Assembly (NCBI RefSeq): GCF_001556515.1
Contig: NZ_LSJA01000177.1
Span: 1-22,730, forward strand
Length of the DNA stretch: 22,730 bases
Reading direction: 5' to 3'
Origin: Caulobacter sp. CCH9-E1
GTDB taxonomy: Bacteria > Pseudomonadota > Alphaproteobacteria > Caulobacterales > Caulobacteraceae
Shown: positions 13,133 through 22,730 of the stretch, one piece after another
Position numbering within the stretch: position 1 is the stretch's first letter
Layout of the letters: each line of letters begins with the position of its first letter
Notes under the pieces: generated by a model
What the model saw: only the letters and a program-made list of their open reading frames with translations
What the model was told of the DNA's origin: nothing
Database searches by the model: none
Position numbers and translations under genes: made by a program

Positions 13133-15442
13133 TCAGAAGCGCTTCTTGACCGACAGGTAGGCCTGGCGCGGCGGGGCCGGCAGGACGGTCATGGCTTGGC
13201 CGTTCGGATCGCTGTTGACGAAGCCGCCCGAGCCGATGGTCGAGATGTAGTCCTTGTCGGTCAGGTTGGTGACGTTGACCTGGACTTCCAGGCCCTTGCC
13301 CCAGCCTTCCTCGGCGAAGCGATAGCCCAGGGTCAGGTCCGCCACCGTCGTCGACGGAGCCTGACCGCCGATGTTCTCGTAGGTGTAGTAGCGCTTGTCG
13401 GTATAGGCGACGCCCAGCTTGCCGAAGAAGCCGGCCTGGTCGAACGCGATCTCGCCCTTGAAGATGTTCTTGGGCGTGTTCACGACGGTCTTGCCCTTGG
13501 TGCGGGCTTGGACCTTGCCGTCCTGGGAGACGACGTCGCTCTCATACTTGGAGTCGTTGTAGGTATAGGCGCCATACAAGCTCCAGGCGTCGGTCAGACG
13601 GTACGTACCGGCCAGTTCCACGCCCTTGGTCTCGACCGAACCGACGTTCGACAGCACCGGGGCGTTGCCCTCGATCGCGGCGCCTTGGGCTACCGCCAGC
13701 AGGCGGTTGTCGAAGGTCACGTGATAGACCGCCGCTACGCCTTGGAATCGTTCGGTGCGATAACGACCGCCCAGTTCGAACGTCTTGGAGCTTTCCGGCT
13801 CAAGGGTCCTGGCGATGTAGTTGACGCGGTCTTGGTTCTGCGAGGCGAACGGGCCCGAGGTGGCCGCCGAGACATAGGCGCCCATGTTCTCGGTGTAGCC
13901 GCCGAACACTTCGAAGTCAGGCGTGGCTTTGTAGACGAAGCCGACCTGAGGCAGGAAGTTGTCCTTGCTCTCGATCTCGCCGGCCAGCGGATTGCCCACC
14001 ACCGTCTTGACGTTGTTGGTGACCTTGATCGCCTTGAAGCCGAAATTGACCTTCAGGGCGTCCGTCAGGGTCCACTCGTCCTCAATGTGGCCGGTCGTGG
14101 TCTTGGTCTCGAACGCGTACTGCCACTGGGTGAAGAACGGGTTCGACTGGAAGTCCAGCGGATTGCGCGACGGGGCCGCGGCGGTCTCGGCGTAGAAGCG
14201 GCGCGCCTGGTTGAAGTGGTTCACTTCATGCCAGAAGCCGCCGCTGACGCGGTGCGCGCCCACGTCGATCGTCAGGCCGGCGGTCAGGCCGCCGCGGTCG
14301 ATGTCATACTCTGTGGTGCGGATCGACAGCGGCGCGGCGGTCGAGCCGGCGGTCCCGAAGCCAGGGCTGGCGAGGTACGGCGTGTACCACAGGCCCTGGC
14401 CCTTGTTCTTGTGCTGATAGGCGGTGGCGTCCAACGTCACGCGGTCGGTGATGTCGAGGTTCAGCTTGGCGCCGTAGAGGTCGTCGTTACGCACGCCAGC
14501 GCCGGCGTAGTAGGCGTCGTCGACCGTCTTGAACGGGGCGGGCAGGGCGGTCGAGGTCTGGTAGGCGTTCGCCGCGGCGATCGCCAGGCCCCAGTTCGGC
14601 CGGGTGTTATCCCAGTTGCGGCCCAGGCGCTTGATCATGTCGAACGACAGGTCCTGGTAGTCCTGCTCGCGGCGTTCCGAGCGGTGGTAGAAACCCGTCA
14701 GGTCGCCGCGCTGGCCCAGCGGCATCACGACTTTGGCGTCATACTGGCGCTGCTTCTGCTCGCCGCCGCCCTTCCATTTGTCGGCTTTCTGGTCGGCGAC
14801 CGAGATGTAGCCGCGCAGGCCGCCCAGCTGCTCGATCGCGCCGGTTTCGAAGCGGCCGAAGACACGGTGCATGTTGTCCGAACCGCCGGTCAGGTCCAGC
14901 TCGCCGCCCATCGCTTCGGACGGATCGCGCGAGAAGAACTGCAGCGTGCCGCCCAGGTTCGAGGTCGAGGCGGTGCCGAGCGCGCCGGCGCCTTGGGCCA
15001 GCTCGACGCGGCCGATGTTTTCCGAGGCGATGGCGCGGCTGATGTGCAGGCCGTTGTGGTTGCCATAGCTCATGTCGCCCAGCGGCACGCCGTCCAGGGT
15101 GAAGCCCAGCTGGTTCTGGTTGAAGCCGCGGATCGAGATGCGGGTCGACCACTCGTAGGCGCCGAACGCGTCGGCCGACTGGAAGGTGACGCCGGGCAGC
15201 TTGTCGATCGCCTTCAGCGCGCTCGTGCCGGCCGCCTGCAGGCCGATCGCGTCGCTGTTCAGCGTCTGGATCTGGCGGCTCTGGCCTTGGCCGATGATGA
15301 TCAGGGCGTCGACTTCGGAACTGTCGGCGGGCGCGGCGGCGGGCGTCGCGGCGGCGTCGGCCTTGTCGTCGGCGAAGGCCGGCGCGACGGCCGTGAGGAG
15401 GACGAGCGCGGCGGCGCCCAGAAGCATCTGGTTCTTTTTCAT
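13133..15442 (-). CDS. TonB-dependent outer-membrane receptor
   Basis: 769-residue outer-membrane transporter that imports a scarce substrate with energy from TonB. Signal peptide 1-24 ([20 protein letters not shown] then PAFA). A TonB-box-like SEVDALIII is at 42-50, and the plug domain spans about 55-175 with the typical [14 protein letters not shown] and [15 protein letters not shown] motifs. A 22-strand barrel follows, ending in VKKRF with the C-terminal Phe needed for BAM insertion. ATG has AAGGGG about 9 bases upstream. The length suits siderophore or small-molecule receptors rather than the larger polysaccharide (SusC-like) ones, but I cannot name the ligand. Two GGATCAG direct repeats (15467-15484) lie upstream of the start. 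No transcription partner is visible. Confidence 0.94.
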   Translation of the reverse strand: MKKNQMLLGAAALVLLTAVAPAFADDKADAAATPAAAPADSSEVDALIIIGQGQSRQIQTLNSDAIGLQAAGTSALKAIDKLPGVTFQSADAFGAYEWSTRISIRGFNQNQLGFTLDGVPLGDMSYGNHNGLHISRAIASENIGRVELAQGAGALGTASTSNLGGTLQFFSRDPSEAMGGELDLTGGSDNMHRVFGRFETGAIEQLGGLRGYISVADQKADKWKGGGEQKQRQYDAKVVMPLGQRGDLTGFYHRSERREQDYQDLSFDMIKRLGRNWDNTRPNWGLAIAAANAYQTSTALPAPFKTVDDAYYAGAGVRNDDLYGAKLNLDITDRVTLDATAYQHKNKGQGLWYTPYLASPGFGTAGSTAAPLSIRTTEYDIDRGGLTAGLTIDVGAHRVSGGFWHEVNHFNQARRFYAETAAAPSRNPLDFQSNPFFTQWQYAFETKTTTGHIEDEWTLTDALKVNFGFKAIKVTNNVKTVVGNPLAGEIESKDNFLPQVGFVYKATPDFEVFGGYTENMGAYVSAATSGPFASQNQDRVNYIARTLEPESSKTFELGGRYRTERFQGVAAVYHVTFDNRLLAVAQGAAIEGNAPVLSNVGSVETKGVELAGTYRLTDAWSLYGAYTYNDSKYESDVVSQDGKVQARTKGKTVVNTPKNIFKGEIAFDQAGFFGKLGVAYTDKRYYTYENIGGQAPSTTVADLTLGYRFAEEGWGKGLEVQVNVTNLTDKDYISTIGSGGFVNSDPNGQAMTVLPAPPRQAYLSVKKRF

Positions 15443-15667
15443 TGTCAGAATCCCCTTGTCCGACGCGGATCAGCCTCGGATCAGAGCCCGGCTAACAAGG
15501 GTCGGCGACGCGCAAGCGACGGTTCCATGTCGGATAGTCGACACTCGCGCGACGAAACGATGAAAGTCGCGGCGGCGGGAATTCCCGGCCGCGATTGCGC
15601 GAAGCGGCCCGGACCGCTATTTCAGCGGCCAATTCCCGAAACCCCGTCCAGCGAGAACGCGAGCCTC
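15443..15667. other. Divergent intergenic region between TonB receptor and ettA
   Basis: It must hold both promoters, but I see no convincing -35/-10 pair. It contains a perfect 12-bp palindrome CGGGAATTCCCG (15576-15587) and two stem-loops on the ettA side: GGCCGC...GCGGCC (15587-15609) and CCGCT-ATTTC-AGCGG (15613-15627), the second ending 40 bp before the ettA ATG. On the receptor side are direct repeats GGATCAG at 15467 and 15478. Confidence 0.4.
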
Positions 15668-17335
<1,668 letters not shown>

Positions 17336-17364
17336 GGGCGCTCGGATCTCCCAAGGTTTCGAAG

Positions 17365-17400
17365 AAAGGGCGGCGGCGTGAGCCGCCGCCCTTTGCCTTT
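17365..17400 (+). terminator. Intrinsic terminator of ettA
   Basis: A perfect 13-bp stem AAAGGGCGGCGGC with loop GTGA and GCCGCCGCCCTTT, followed by GCCTTT, 30 bp after the ettA stop. It separates ettA from the RTX genes. Confidence 0.85.
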
Positions 17401-17511
17401 GGACATGGCGCGATTGACGAGACCTCAGGATTTAGGGCACTGCTAAGCTCAATTTTAGGTGGCGTTGTGCTCGTGGATGGTGTCGCGCCAATGGTGTCTT
17501 GAGGTCCCGAT
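17401..17511 (+). promoter_or_regulatory. Upstream region of the RTX operon
   Basis: Between the ettA terminator and the first RTX gene, and the only place for its promoter. TTGACG (17414-17419) is a good -35 candidate, but no -10 at proper spacing is convincing. The local segment TGCTAAGCTCAATTTTAGG is AT-richer than the surroundings. The ribosome-binding site is TGAGG before the ATG. Confidence 0.35.
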
Positions 17512-20500
17512 ATGACGTACTGGAGCGGCGCCAGCGGTGACGACGTCTATCAGGCCGGTCCCGGTGACGACGAACTGCACGGCCTGGGCGGAAACGATAA
17601 CCTAGCCGGCGGCGACGGCGCGGATCTCATGTACGGCGAGGACGGCGACGACTCGCTCTACGGCGAAGGCGGCAACGACACCCTGCACGGCGGCGCTGGC
17701 GCCGACGGACTGAACGGCGGGCTGGGCGACGACTTCCTGTACGGCCAAGCCGGGGACGACGTTCTGGTCCTGGCGCCAGCCGTGATCGGCGACGCGATCG
17801 GAACCGACTATCTCGACGGCGGCGACGGAGTCGACCTCCTGCAGCTGGCCTTCATTCCAACCGGCGTGACCATCAACCTGGCCCAGACGGCCCAGCAGAC
17901 CCTGGCCTGGTGGGGCATAACGGTGACCCTGGTCAACATCGAGAACGCAACGGGGACCGATTTCGACGACCGTCTGTACGGCGACAGCAAGAACAACCTA
18001 CTCGTCGGCTACGGCGGCAACGACTACATGGACGGCTCAGCCGGCGACGACCGCCTCTCGGGTGGGTTCGGCGACGACCAACTGCACGGCGGCGAGGGCG
18101 ACGATCGTCTGGCCGGTGACGAGGGCAACGACTGGCTATATGGGCTCAGCGGGGTCGACGGACTGTATGGCGGCGATGGTGACGACTATCTGCTAGGCGG
18201 CTACGGCGCGGACATCATCGACGGAGGGAACGGCGTCGACACCTTGGTGGTGGAGGCCGATGGCGGTGGGGCGGACGTCCTGTTCGGCCAGGCCGGCGCC
18301 GACACCTTCGTGATCAACGCCTATAGCTATGAGAAGAGCAGCTATCTGGGCGCAGTGGATACGATCGCCGACTTCTCAGCGGCGCAGGGCGACAAGCTCA
18401 GCATTAACTACAACGACTACAGACGTCTGACGTGGTACGGCGCTATAGCGACCGCTGGCTTCAGCCTGACCGAAGGACAGGCTCTAGACAGTCCGGCGGG
18501 AAGTTCGGCGATCGGCCTGTGGACGTGGACTAACAGCAACGTCACCTATCTGATCGTCGACACCAACGCGAACCAGAAGCTGGATGCCAATGATGTCGTC
18601 GTGGCGTTCAACGGCTCGCCTTCGCTGAGCATTGCGTCGTTCAAGGCCTACAGCGGCATCGCCTCGACCGGAACGGACGGGGGCGACAACTGGACCGGCA
18701 CGGCGGATCCGGACTTCTACTACGGCCTCGGGGGCAATGATCAGATCTCGGGAGGCGCCAGCTATGATACGCTATACGGCGGCTCCGGCGACGACACGAT
18801 CGATGGCGGCGACGGCTCCGACACGCTGTACGGCGGCGCGGGCGGCGACATCCTGCATGGCGGCGCTGGCAACGACACCCTGCTCGCTGGAGATGAGAAC
18901 TACCCGATCGACCTGACGAGCGAGGCGGGCACGGTCAACCAGCTTTACGGTGACGCCGGCGACGACACCCTGCGCGCGGGCGCCGGCAGGGACCTGCTCG
19001 ACGGCGGCGACGGGAACGACACGTTGTATGGCCGCAGCGACGACGTTCTGCGCGGCGGGGCGGGCGACGACGTTCTGCGCTTCGAATCCGGAGACAAGAA
19101 CGGCGTCGCCGACGGGGGAGCCGGCAACGACCTGTTCTGGCTGGCCAGCGGCGGCCACACCTATACCGGCGGGTCCGGGGCCGACAGCTTCAACGATGTT
19201 TTCCTGCGCGACTGGAATACGGGCGGCGTCAGCACGATCACCGATTTCAACGCCGGGGAGGGTGACCGCCTAGCGATGAGCCGGTTCGGGACATCCGTCT
19301 TTCGGGGCCAGGTGGACAATCCGAACTTCGAACTGAAGGTCGGCCAGGTCTTCTCGTCCAGCGACTACGGATACGAATTCACCCAGTTCTGGACCTGGTC
19401 GAGTGGCGGCTACACCTATCTTATGGTTGACACCGACCAGTCGGGAACCCTGACGTCCAGCGACAGCGTCGTCCGCTTCACGGGCGCGGTCACGCTGGGC
19501 GTCGACGCTTTCATCGAGAACTCGTTCTCCAAAGCGATCTTCGGGACCCAAGCCGCCGACATCTTCCAGGGCACGAGCGGTCAGGACGTCTATTACGGCG
19601 TCGATGGCGACGACCAAATCCACGGCGGCGACGACTACGACCAGCTGTTAGGCAACGACGGCGACGACCAGATCTGGGGCGACGGCGGGTCCGACGTCCT
19701 GTACGGCGGCGCGGGCGACGACGTAATCCACGGTGGTGAAGGCAACGACACCATCTATGGCCTGTCGTTGGGCGGGTATAGCGCGGAGGACGCCAGCGAC
19801 AAGCTGTACGGCGACGGTGGCGACGACTCCCTCACCGCCAACTCAAACCGCGCTGAGCTGCACGGCGGCGATGGCAATGACAGCCTCTACGGCGGCGCGC
19901 TGCTCTATGGGGAGGCCGGCAATGACACGTTGACGGGTGGCGCGAACGCCACCCTGTATGGCGGCGACGGCGACGACAGGCTGTCGTCGGGCAGCGCCTA
20001 CAACGGCGCAAACACCCTGTATGGTGGCGCGGGTCGTGACACCCTCTATGGATCGTCCGGCGTCGACACCGTCTACGCCGACTCGGCCGACTACACCGTG
20101 CAGACCGGCTATGGCGACGACATCATCTACCTCGCCCGGGCGCAGGTGGGGGATATCACGGGCGAGCTCGCCATCGCTGCGGGGCAGGGCGCCGACCGGA
20201 TCGCGGTCTCCGATGATTTGGCCAACACGGTCGCGATCACGATTTACGGCGAAGACCAGGTCGACCTCTTCGACCTGAGCGCGGCCAAGGCGAAGGTCAC
20301 CGTGAACCTTGGCCTCGCCGGCGCCCAGCAGACGGGAATGGGCCTGTTCACGCTGTCGTCGGTGGAGAATGTCACCGCCGGCGCCTTCGGTAGCCAGCTG
20401 ACCGGGGGCAAGGGCGTGAATCTACTGCGAGGCGGCGCGGGCGAGGACGTGCTGCGCGGCGAGGGCGGGGATGACATCTTGGACGGCGGCGCGGGCAGCG

Positions 20501-21366
20501 ACACCGCCGAATATTCCGGAACCTCCAATGACTACGCCTGGCTGCGCAACGCCGATGGCTCGTGGTGGCTCAGCGATCTGCGCCAAGGTTTCGCGGACGG
20601 CATCGACACCCTGAAGAACATCGAAACCCTGAAGTTCTCGGACAGGAGCGTAGCCCTGACGGCGAACTCTCTGAGCGCGCCGGTGGAGACGGCCTTCTCG
20701 GCCATCCTGCGGGCGCCCGTCTCGGCGCCGTCGCAAGAGGCGGGATCGAAGATCGTCACCGACTCGTTGCTGGCCGGCGCCAGCCAGACCAAGGCGATCG
20801 GGGCGGTGATCCGGGCCGCTGGCGCCACTACTTCCGTAGCGTCACTGGCCTACGAGTTCTTCACCGGTAAGGTGCCGGGCGAAGCGGGGATCGACTATCT
20901 GGTCTCGCCGACAGGTCCCAACGCCAACAACCTCAACAGCACCTATTACCAGTCGTTCAATCTTGAGAACCGCTACATCAACTTTGCGGTCAACCTGGGT
21001 AAGGTGGGCGAGGCGAAGGACGCGTTCGCGGCGAAGTATGGGGCGTTGAGCTTCGTCGAAGCGACGCGCGAAGCGTACAAGACCATCTTCGGCGCGGCGC
21101 CGACGGACGCCAAAATCCACGCCATGATCGACAGCCGCGTCGATTATTTCGCGGCGTATGGCGGCGATGGCCCTAACGGCGTGGGGACCAAGGCGGCCAT
21201 GGTCGGCTGGCTGCTGGCCGAGGCGCAGAAGGCCGACTTGGGCGTGATGGTGCGCTCCAACGACGCCTGGTTGACCGACCTCGCCGACGGCTCGGCCCCC
21301 TTCGCCATCGACATCCTCGATCCGGCCAAGGGCTATTACAAGGCCGACTTCATCTTCGGCGGCTAG
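17512..21366 (+). CDS. RTX calcium-binding surface protein with RsaA-related modules in permuted order
   Basis: 1284 residues without a signal peptide, beginning directly with RTX nonapeptides (GGxGxDxLx), so type I secretion is expected. Roughly 45 nonapeptides form calcium-binding beta-rolls at about 16-88, 148-247, 400-545, 686-856 and 963-1000. Two copies of a ~120-residue module (262-381, 556-672) interrupt them; each ends in WTW..., YL(I/M)VDT, an EF-hand-like D-x-D/N-x-S/Q-G/K loop and VVxF(N/T)G, resembling the C-terminal secretion-signal region of RsaA. Residues ~1090-1284 resemble the RsaA N-terminal cell-surface anchor: YEFFTGKVPGEAGIDYLV versus YQFFTGVAPSAAGLDFLV, ENRYINFAVNLG versus ENRFINFSINLA (RsaA from memory). 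A canonical C-terminal secretion signal is missing. ATG follows TGAGG. The next RTX gene starts 29 bp on. Confidence 0.92.
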   Translation: MTYWSGASGDDVYQAGPGDDELHGLGGNDNLAGGDGADLMYGEDGDDSLYGEGGNDTLHGGAGADGLNGGLGDDFLYGQAGDDVLVLAPAVIGDAIGTDYLDGGDGVDLLQLAFIPTGVTINLAQTAQQTLAWWGITVTLVNIENATGTDFDDRLYGDSKNNLLVGYGGNDYMDGSAGDDRLSGGFGDDQLHGGEGDDRLAGDEGNDWLYGLSGVDGLYGGDGDDYLLGGYGADIIDGGNGVDTLVVEADGGGADVLFGQAGADTFVINAYSYEKSSYLGAVDTIADFSAAQGDKLSINYNDYRRLTWYGAIATAGFSLTEGQALDSPAGSSAIGLWTWTNSNVTYLIVDTNANQKLDANDVVVAFNGSPSLSIASFKAYSGIASTGTDGGDNWTGTADPDFYYGLGGNDQISGGASYDTLYGGSGDDTIDGGDGSDTLYGGAGGDILHGGAGNDTLLAGDENYPIDLTSEAGTVNQLYGDAGDDTLRAGAGRDLLDGGDGNDTLYGRSDDVLRGGAGDDVLRFESGDKNGVADGGAGNDLFWLASGGHTYTGGSGADSFNDVFLRDWNTGGVSTITDFNAGEGDRLAMSRFGTSVFRGQVDNPNFELKVGQVFSSSDYGYEFTQFWTWSSGGYTYLMVDTDQSGTLTSSDSVVRFTGAVTLGVDAFIENSFSKAIFGTQAADIFQGTSGQDVYYGVDGDDQIHGGDDYDQLLGNDGDDQIWGDGGSDVLYGGAGDDVIHGGEGNDTIYGLSLGGYSAEDASDKLYGDGGDDSLTANSNRAELHGGDGNDSLYGGALLYGEAGNDTLTGGANATLYGGDGDDRLSSGSAYNGANTLYGGAGRDTLYGSSGVDTVYADSADYTVQTGYGDDIIYLARAQVGDITGELAIAAGQGADRIAVSDDLANTVAITIYGEDQVDLFDLSAAKAKVTVNLGLAGAQQTGMGLFTLSSVENVTAGAFGSQLTGGKGVNLLRGGAGEDVLRGEGGDDILDGGAGSDTAEYSGTSNDYAWLRNADGSWWLSDLRQGFADGIDTLKNIETLKFSDRSVALTANSLSAPVETAFSAILRAPVSAPSQEAGSKIVTDSLLAGASQTKAIGAVIRAAGATTSVASLAYEFFTGKVPGEAGIDYLVSPTGPNANNLNSTYYQSFNLENRYINFAVNLGKVGEAKDAFAAKYGALSFVEATREAYKTIFGAAPTDAKIHAMIDSRVDYFAAYGGDGPNGVGTKAAMVGWLLAEAQKADLGVMVRSNDAWLTDLADGSAPFAIDILDPAKGYYKADFIFGG
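18295..18654 (+). other. RsaA-C-terminal-like module, copy 1
   Basis: Encodes residues 262-381 of the first RTX protein: ADTFVINAYSYEK, DTIADFSAAQGDKLSI, LWTWTNSNVTYLIVDTNANQ, KLDANDVVVAFNGSPSLSI. The IADF...GDKL pattern is the usual cap of RTX beta-rolls, and DTNANQKLDAND resembles a calcium loop. Confidence 0.75.
19177..19527 (+). other. RsaA-C-terminal-like module, copy 2
   Basis: Encodes residues 556-672 of the first RTX protein: ADSFNDVF, STITDFNAGEGDRLAM, NPNFELKVGQVFSSSDYG, FWTWSSGGYTYLMVDTDQSG, VVRFTGAVTLGVDAF. It is closer to copy 3 in the next gene (NPNFSLRPGQTFSSKDYG) than to copy 1 in the same gene. Confidence 0.8.
20779..21363 (+). other. RsaA-anchor-like C-terminal domain
   Basis: Encodes residues 1090-1284 of the first RTX protein, an alpha-helical, glycine-poor domain unlike the RTX part. 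Matches to my memory of RsaA residues in the first ~225 include YEFFTGKVPGEAGIDYLV, NNLNSTYYQSFNLENRYINF and INDLSDG-like LTDLADG. In RsaA this domain binds the smooth lipopolysaccharide. Confidence 0.75.
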
Positions 21367-21395
21367 GCCGCGCATCCCCCATCTGGAGCACTGAC

Positions 21396-22730
21396 GTGGC
21401 CATAATCCAGGGAACCGTCGCCGCCGACACGCTGGTCGGCGGGCCGGACAGCGACGAAATTCGCGGCGGCGCCGGAAATGACGTCATCTCCGGCCTAGCG
21501 GGCAACGATCAGCTTTACGGCGAGGCCGGCGACGACACGATCGACGGCGGCGACGGCTTCGACATCATCCAAGGCGGTGATGGCGGCGATACCTTGCGTG
21601 GCGGCGCCGGCAATGACCAGATCATCGCCGGGGGCGGCGACGGCGCGCAGATCGACGCCGGAACGGTCAACTATCTCTACGGCGAAGCCGGCGACGACTC
21701 CCTGGCCGGCTCTGCCGGCCGCGATGTCCTGGATGGCGGCGACGGCAACGACAATCTGCGGGGCGGGCGCGGTGACACCCTGCTGGGCGGAGACGGCGAC
21801 GACAGGCTTTCCCTGGACGGCTATGGAGACGCCGGCCCGACCGGCCGTATTGACGGCGGCGCGGGCAACGACTCGCTCACGGGCTATAACGACGCGGACG
21901 TGATGTATGGCGGCGCCGGCAACGACTCCTTCTGGGGCGGCAGCGGCGGCGACACCCTTTACGGTGGCGACGGCAATGACTCGTTCTTCGCCGATGGCAT
22001 GTCGGGATCCGGCATGCCAGGGGACGCGGGCTCGACCAATTACCTTTACGGCGAAGCGGGCAACGACAATTTCTACGGGGGCGCCGGCGTCGATATCATG
22101 GACGGCGGCGCCGGCGACGACGTCATACAGGGATGGGCTGGCGACACCCTGCTCGGCGGCGACGGCGATGACACGCTCGTCCTGACCCCGACTTTCATGG
22201 GCGCGCCCATCGACACTACCGGTGTTCTCGACGGCGGAGCAGGCGATGACAAGATCACGCTGCACGAGGGCGCCTACAAGGTCACCGGTGGTTCGGGCGC
22301 AGATCTGATCGAGAATGTTTCAGGGGTCTGGGGCAAGGGTTATTCGACGGTCACCGACTTCAAGGTGTCGGAAGGCGATCGCCTGAGTCTGGGCCAGACC
22401 TATCCGGGCTATGACCGGAAGGTCTTTAGGGGCTCCATCGAAAACCCCAACTTCTCTCTTCGGCCGGGCCAGACCTTCTCGAGCAAGGACTATGGACCGG
22501 GCTTCCAGCAGGTGTGGACCTGGACCGATGGGGGCGACACCTACCTCCTGTTCGACGCGGACGGCTCGGGAAAGCTGTCCGACGCCGATATCGTTATGCG
22601 GTTCTTGGGGCTGAGTTCCCTGGATATCAGTGCATTCGTCCCGTCAACCTTCGTGCTGAAGCTCGAAGGGACTGACGGCGCCGTTGCCGCCATAGAGGGC
22701 GTCATTGCCAGCAGCTCCGTGCAGGAGGTC
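21396..22730 (+). CDS. Second RTX calcium-binding protein, 3'-truncated by window edge
   Basis: Starts at GTG with GGAG 8 bases upstream, 29 bp behind the first RTX stop, so co-transcribed and probably co-translated. The frame stays open for 445 codons to the right edge. It begins VAIIQGTVAADTLVGGPDSD and runs through RTX nonapeptides (residues ~12-265, such as GGAGNDVISG, GEAGDDTIDG, GGDGNDNLRG). Residues ~302-419 hold the same module as the first protein: STVTDFKVSEGDRLSL, NPNFSLRPGQTFSSKDYG, VWTWTDGGDTYLLFDADGSG, KLSDADIVMRFLGLSSLDI. The protein continues past it (LKLEGTDGAVAAIEGVIASS), so here too the module is internal. No signal peptide. Whether it ends in an anchor domain like its neighbour cannot be seen. 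Confidence 0.9.
   Translation, partial: MAIIQGTVAADTLVGGPDSDEIRGGAGNDVISGLAGNDQLYGEAGDDTIDGGDGFDIIQGGDGGDTLRGGAGNDQIIAGGGDGAQIDAGTVNYLYGEAGDDSLAGSAGRDVLDGGDGNDNLRGGRGDTLLGGDGDDRLSLDGYGDAGPTGRIDGGAGNDSLTGYNDADVMYGGAGNDSFWGGSGGDTLYGGDGNDSFFADGMSGSGMPGDAGSTNYLYGEAGNDNFYGGAGVDIMDGGAGDDVIQGWAGDTLLGGDGDDTLVLTPTFMGAPIDTTGVLDGGAGDDKITLHEGAYKVTGGSGADLIENVSGVWGKGYSTVTDFKVSEGDRLSLGQTYPGYDRKVFRGSIENPNFSLRPGQTFSSKDYGPGFQQVWTWTDGGDTYLLFDADGSGKLSDADIVMRFLGLSSLDISAFVPSTFVLKLEGTDGAVAAIEGVIASSSVQEV
21430..22190 (+). repeat. RTX nonapeptide-coding repeat array, second gene
   Basis: A degenerate 27-bp unit encoding GGxGxDxLx, with short linkers that repeat the phrase T-V/T-N-Y-L-Y-G-E-A-G (21664 and 22036 regions). 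The same phrase, as TVNQLYGDAG, occurs in the first gene, pointing to recent duplication between the two. Confidence 0.85.
22299..22652 (+). other. RsaA-C-terminal-like module, copy 3
   Basis: Encodes residues ~302-419 of the second RTX protein. GGDTYLLFDADGSG aligns with GGDTYVVVDSSAGA of the RsaA C terminus (from memory), followed by a shared D-A-V/I-V-x-(R/K)-(F/L)-(L/T)-G strand and a terminal S-A-F motif. Confidence 0.8.

Larger units (their letters stand above)
17557..20511 (+). repeat. RTX nonapeptide-coding repeat arrays, first gene
   Basis: About 45 copies of a degenerate 27-bp unit (GGCGGCGACGGCGACGACxTx) arranged in five blocks, interrupted by the non-repeat modules at 18295-18654 and 19177-19527 and by a beta-rich stretch before the last block. 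The underlying protein repeat is GGxGxDxLx. Confidence 0.9.

Noticed and set aside
15466..15484. GGATCAG direct repeats upstream of the TonB receptor as a Fur or other known metal-regulator box
   Set aside because: They are too GC-rich and too short for a Fur box and match no site I know; noted only as a sequence feature.
13196..15667. 824-codon open frame on the plus strand, in frame with ettA, giving an apparent 1379-residue protein
   Set aside because: It is the antisense of the TonB receptor, has low-complexity Arg/Gly/Val/Ala composition and no domain. EttA is complete from 15668.
17557..22190. Regular 27-bp periodic repeats as a possible CRISPR array or satellite
   Set aside because: The period is protein-coding RTX nonapeptides with degenerate third positions, with no constant repeat/unique spacer alternation.

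Overview
The window looks like chromosomal DNA of a high-GC alphaproteobacterium, most likely Caulobacter or a close Caulobacteraceae relative. The evidence is the strong G/C third-position bias, the dense set of exported peptidases and esterases plus a TonB-dependent receptor, an operator matching what I recall of the Caulobacter XylR site, and above all protein modules recognisably related to the Caulobacter S-layer protein RsaA. I cannot name the species.

Layout. Positions 1-1027 (+) are the 3' part of an acyl-CoA dehydrogenase. Positions 1284-1858 (+) are a ParD/ParE-type toxin-antitoxin pair behind a perfect 12-bp palindrome. From 11579 back to 1929 almost everything is on the minus strand and consists of exported or lipid-related hydrolases: an SGNH/GDSL esterase, a NodB-type polysaccharide deacetylase, a dipeptidyl-peptidase-IV-like S9 protease, a small acidic protein, a second S9 peptidase, an acyl-CoA thioesterase and an amidase-signature enzyme. 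Two copies of a 134-169 bp palindromic dispersed repeat occupy gaps in this run (3519-3652 and 10168-10336). One copy appears to supply the start region of the deacetylase gene.

The gap at 11580-11868 is the most interesting non-coding region. It holds a sigma70-like promoter overlapped by a perfect LacI/XylR-type operator, followed by about 84 bp that fold into two hairpins, a CU-rich single strand and a strong intrinsic terminator: a candidate sugar-controlled small RNA. A second, imperfect operator lies in the promoter of the neighbouring SGNH esterase. Next comes a tiny gene encoding an unusual ribbon-helix-helix + membrane segment + EF-hand protein, then lepB (signal peptidase I, minus), a TonB-dependent receptor (minus) closed by two terminators, and ettA (ABC-F translation factor, plus) with its own terminator.

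From 17512 to the right edge are two tandem RTX (calcium-binding nonapeptide) genes. The first (1284 aa) carries RsaA-related modules in an unexpected order: the equivalent of the RsaA C-terminal module occurs twice inside the protein, and the equivalent of the RsaA N-terminal cell-surface anchor forms its C terminus. The second RTX gene starts with GTG, carries one more copy of the RsaA-C-terminal-like module and runs off the window. Together they look like a calcium-dependent surface-protein locus built from shuffled S-layer modules.
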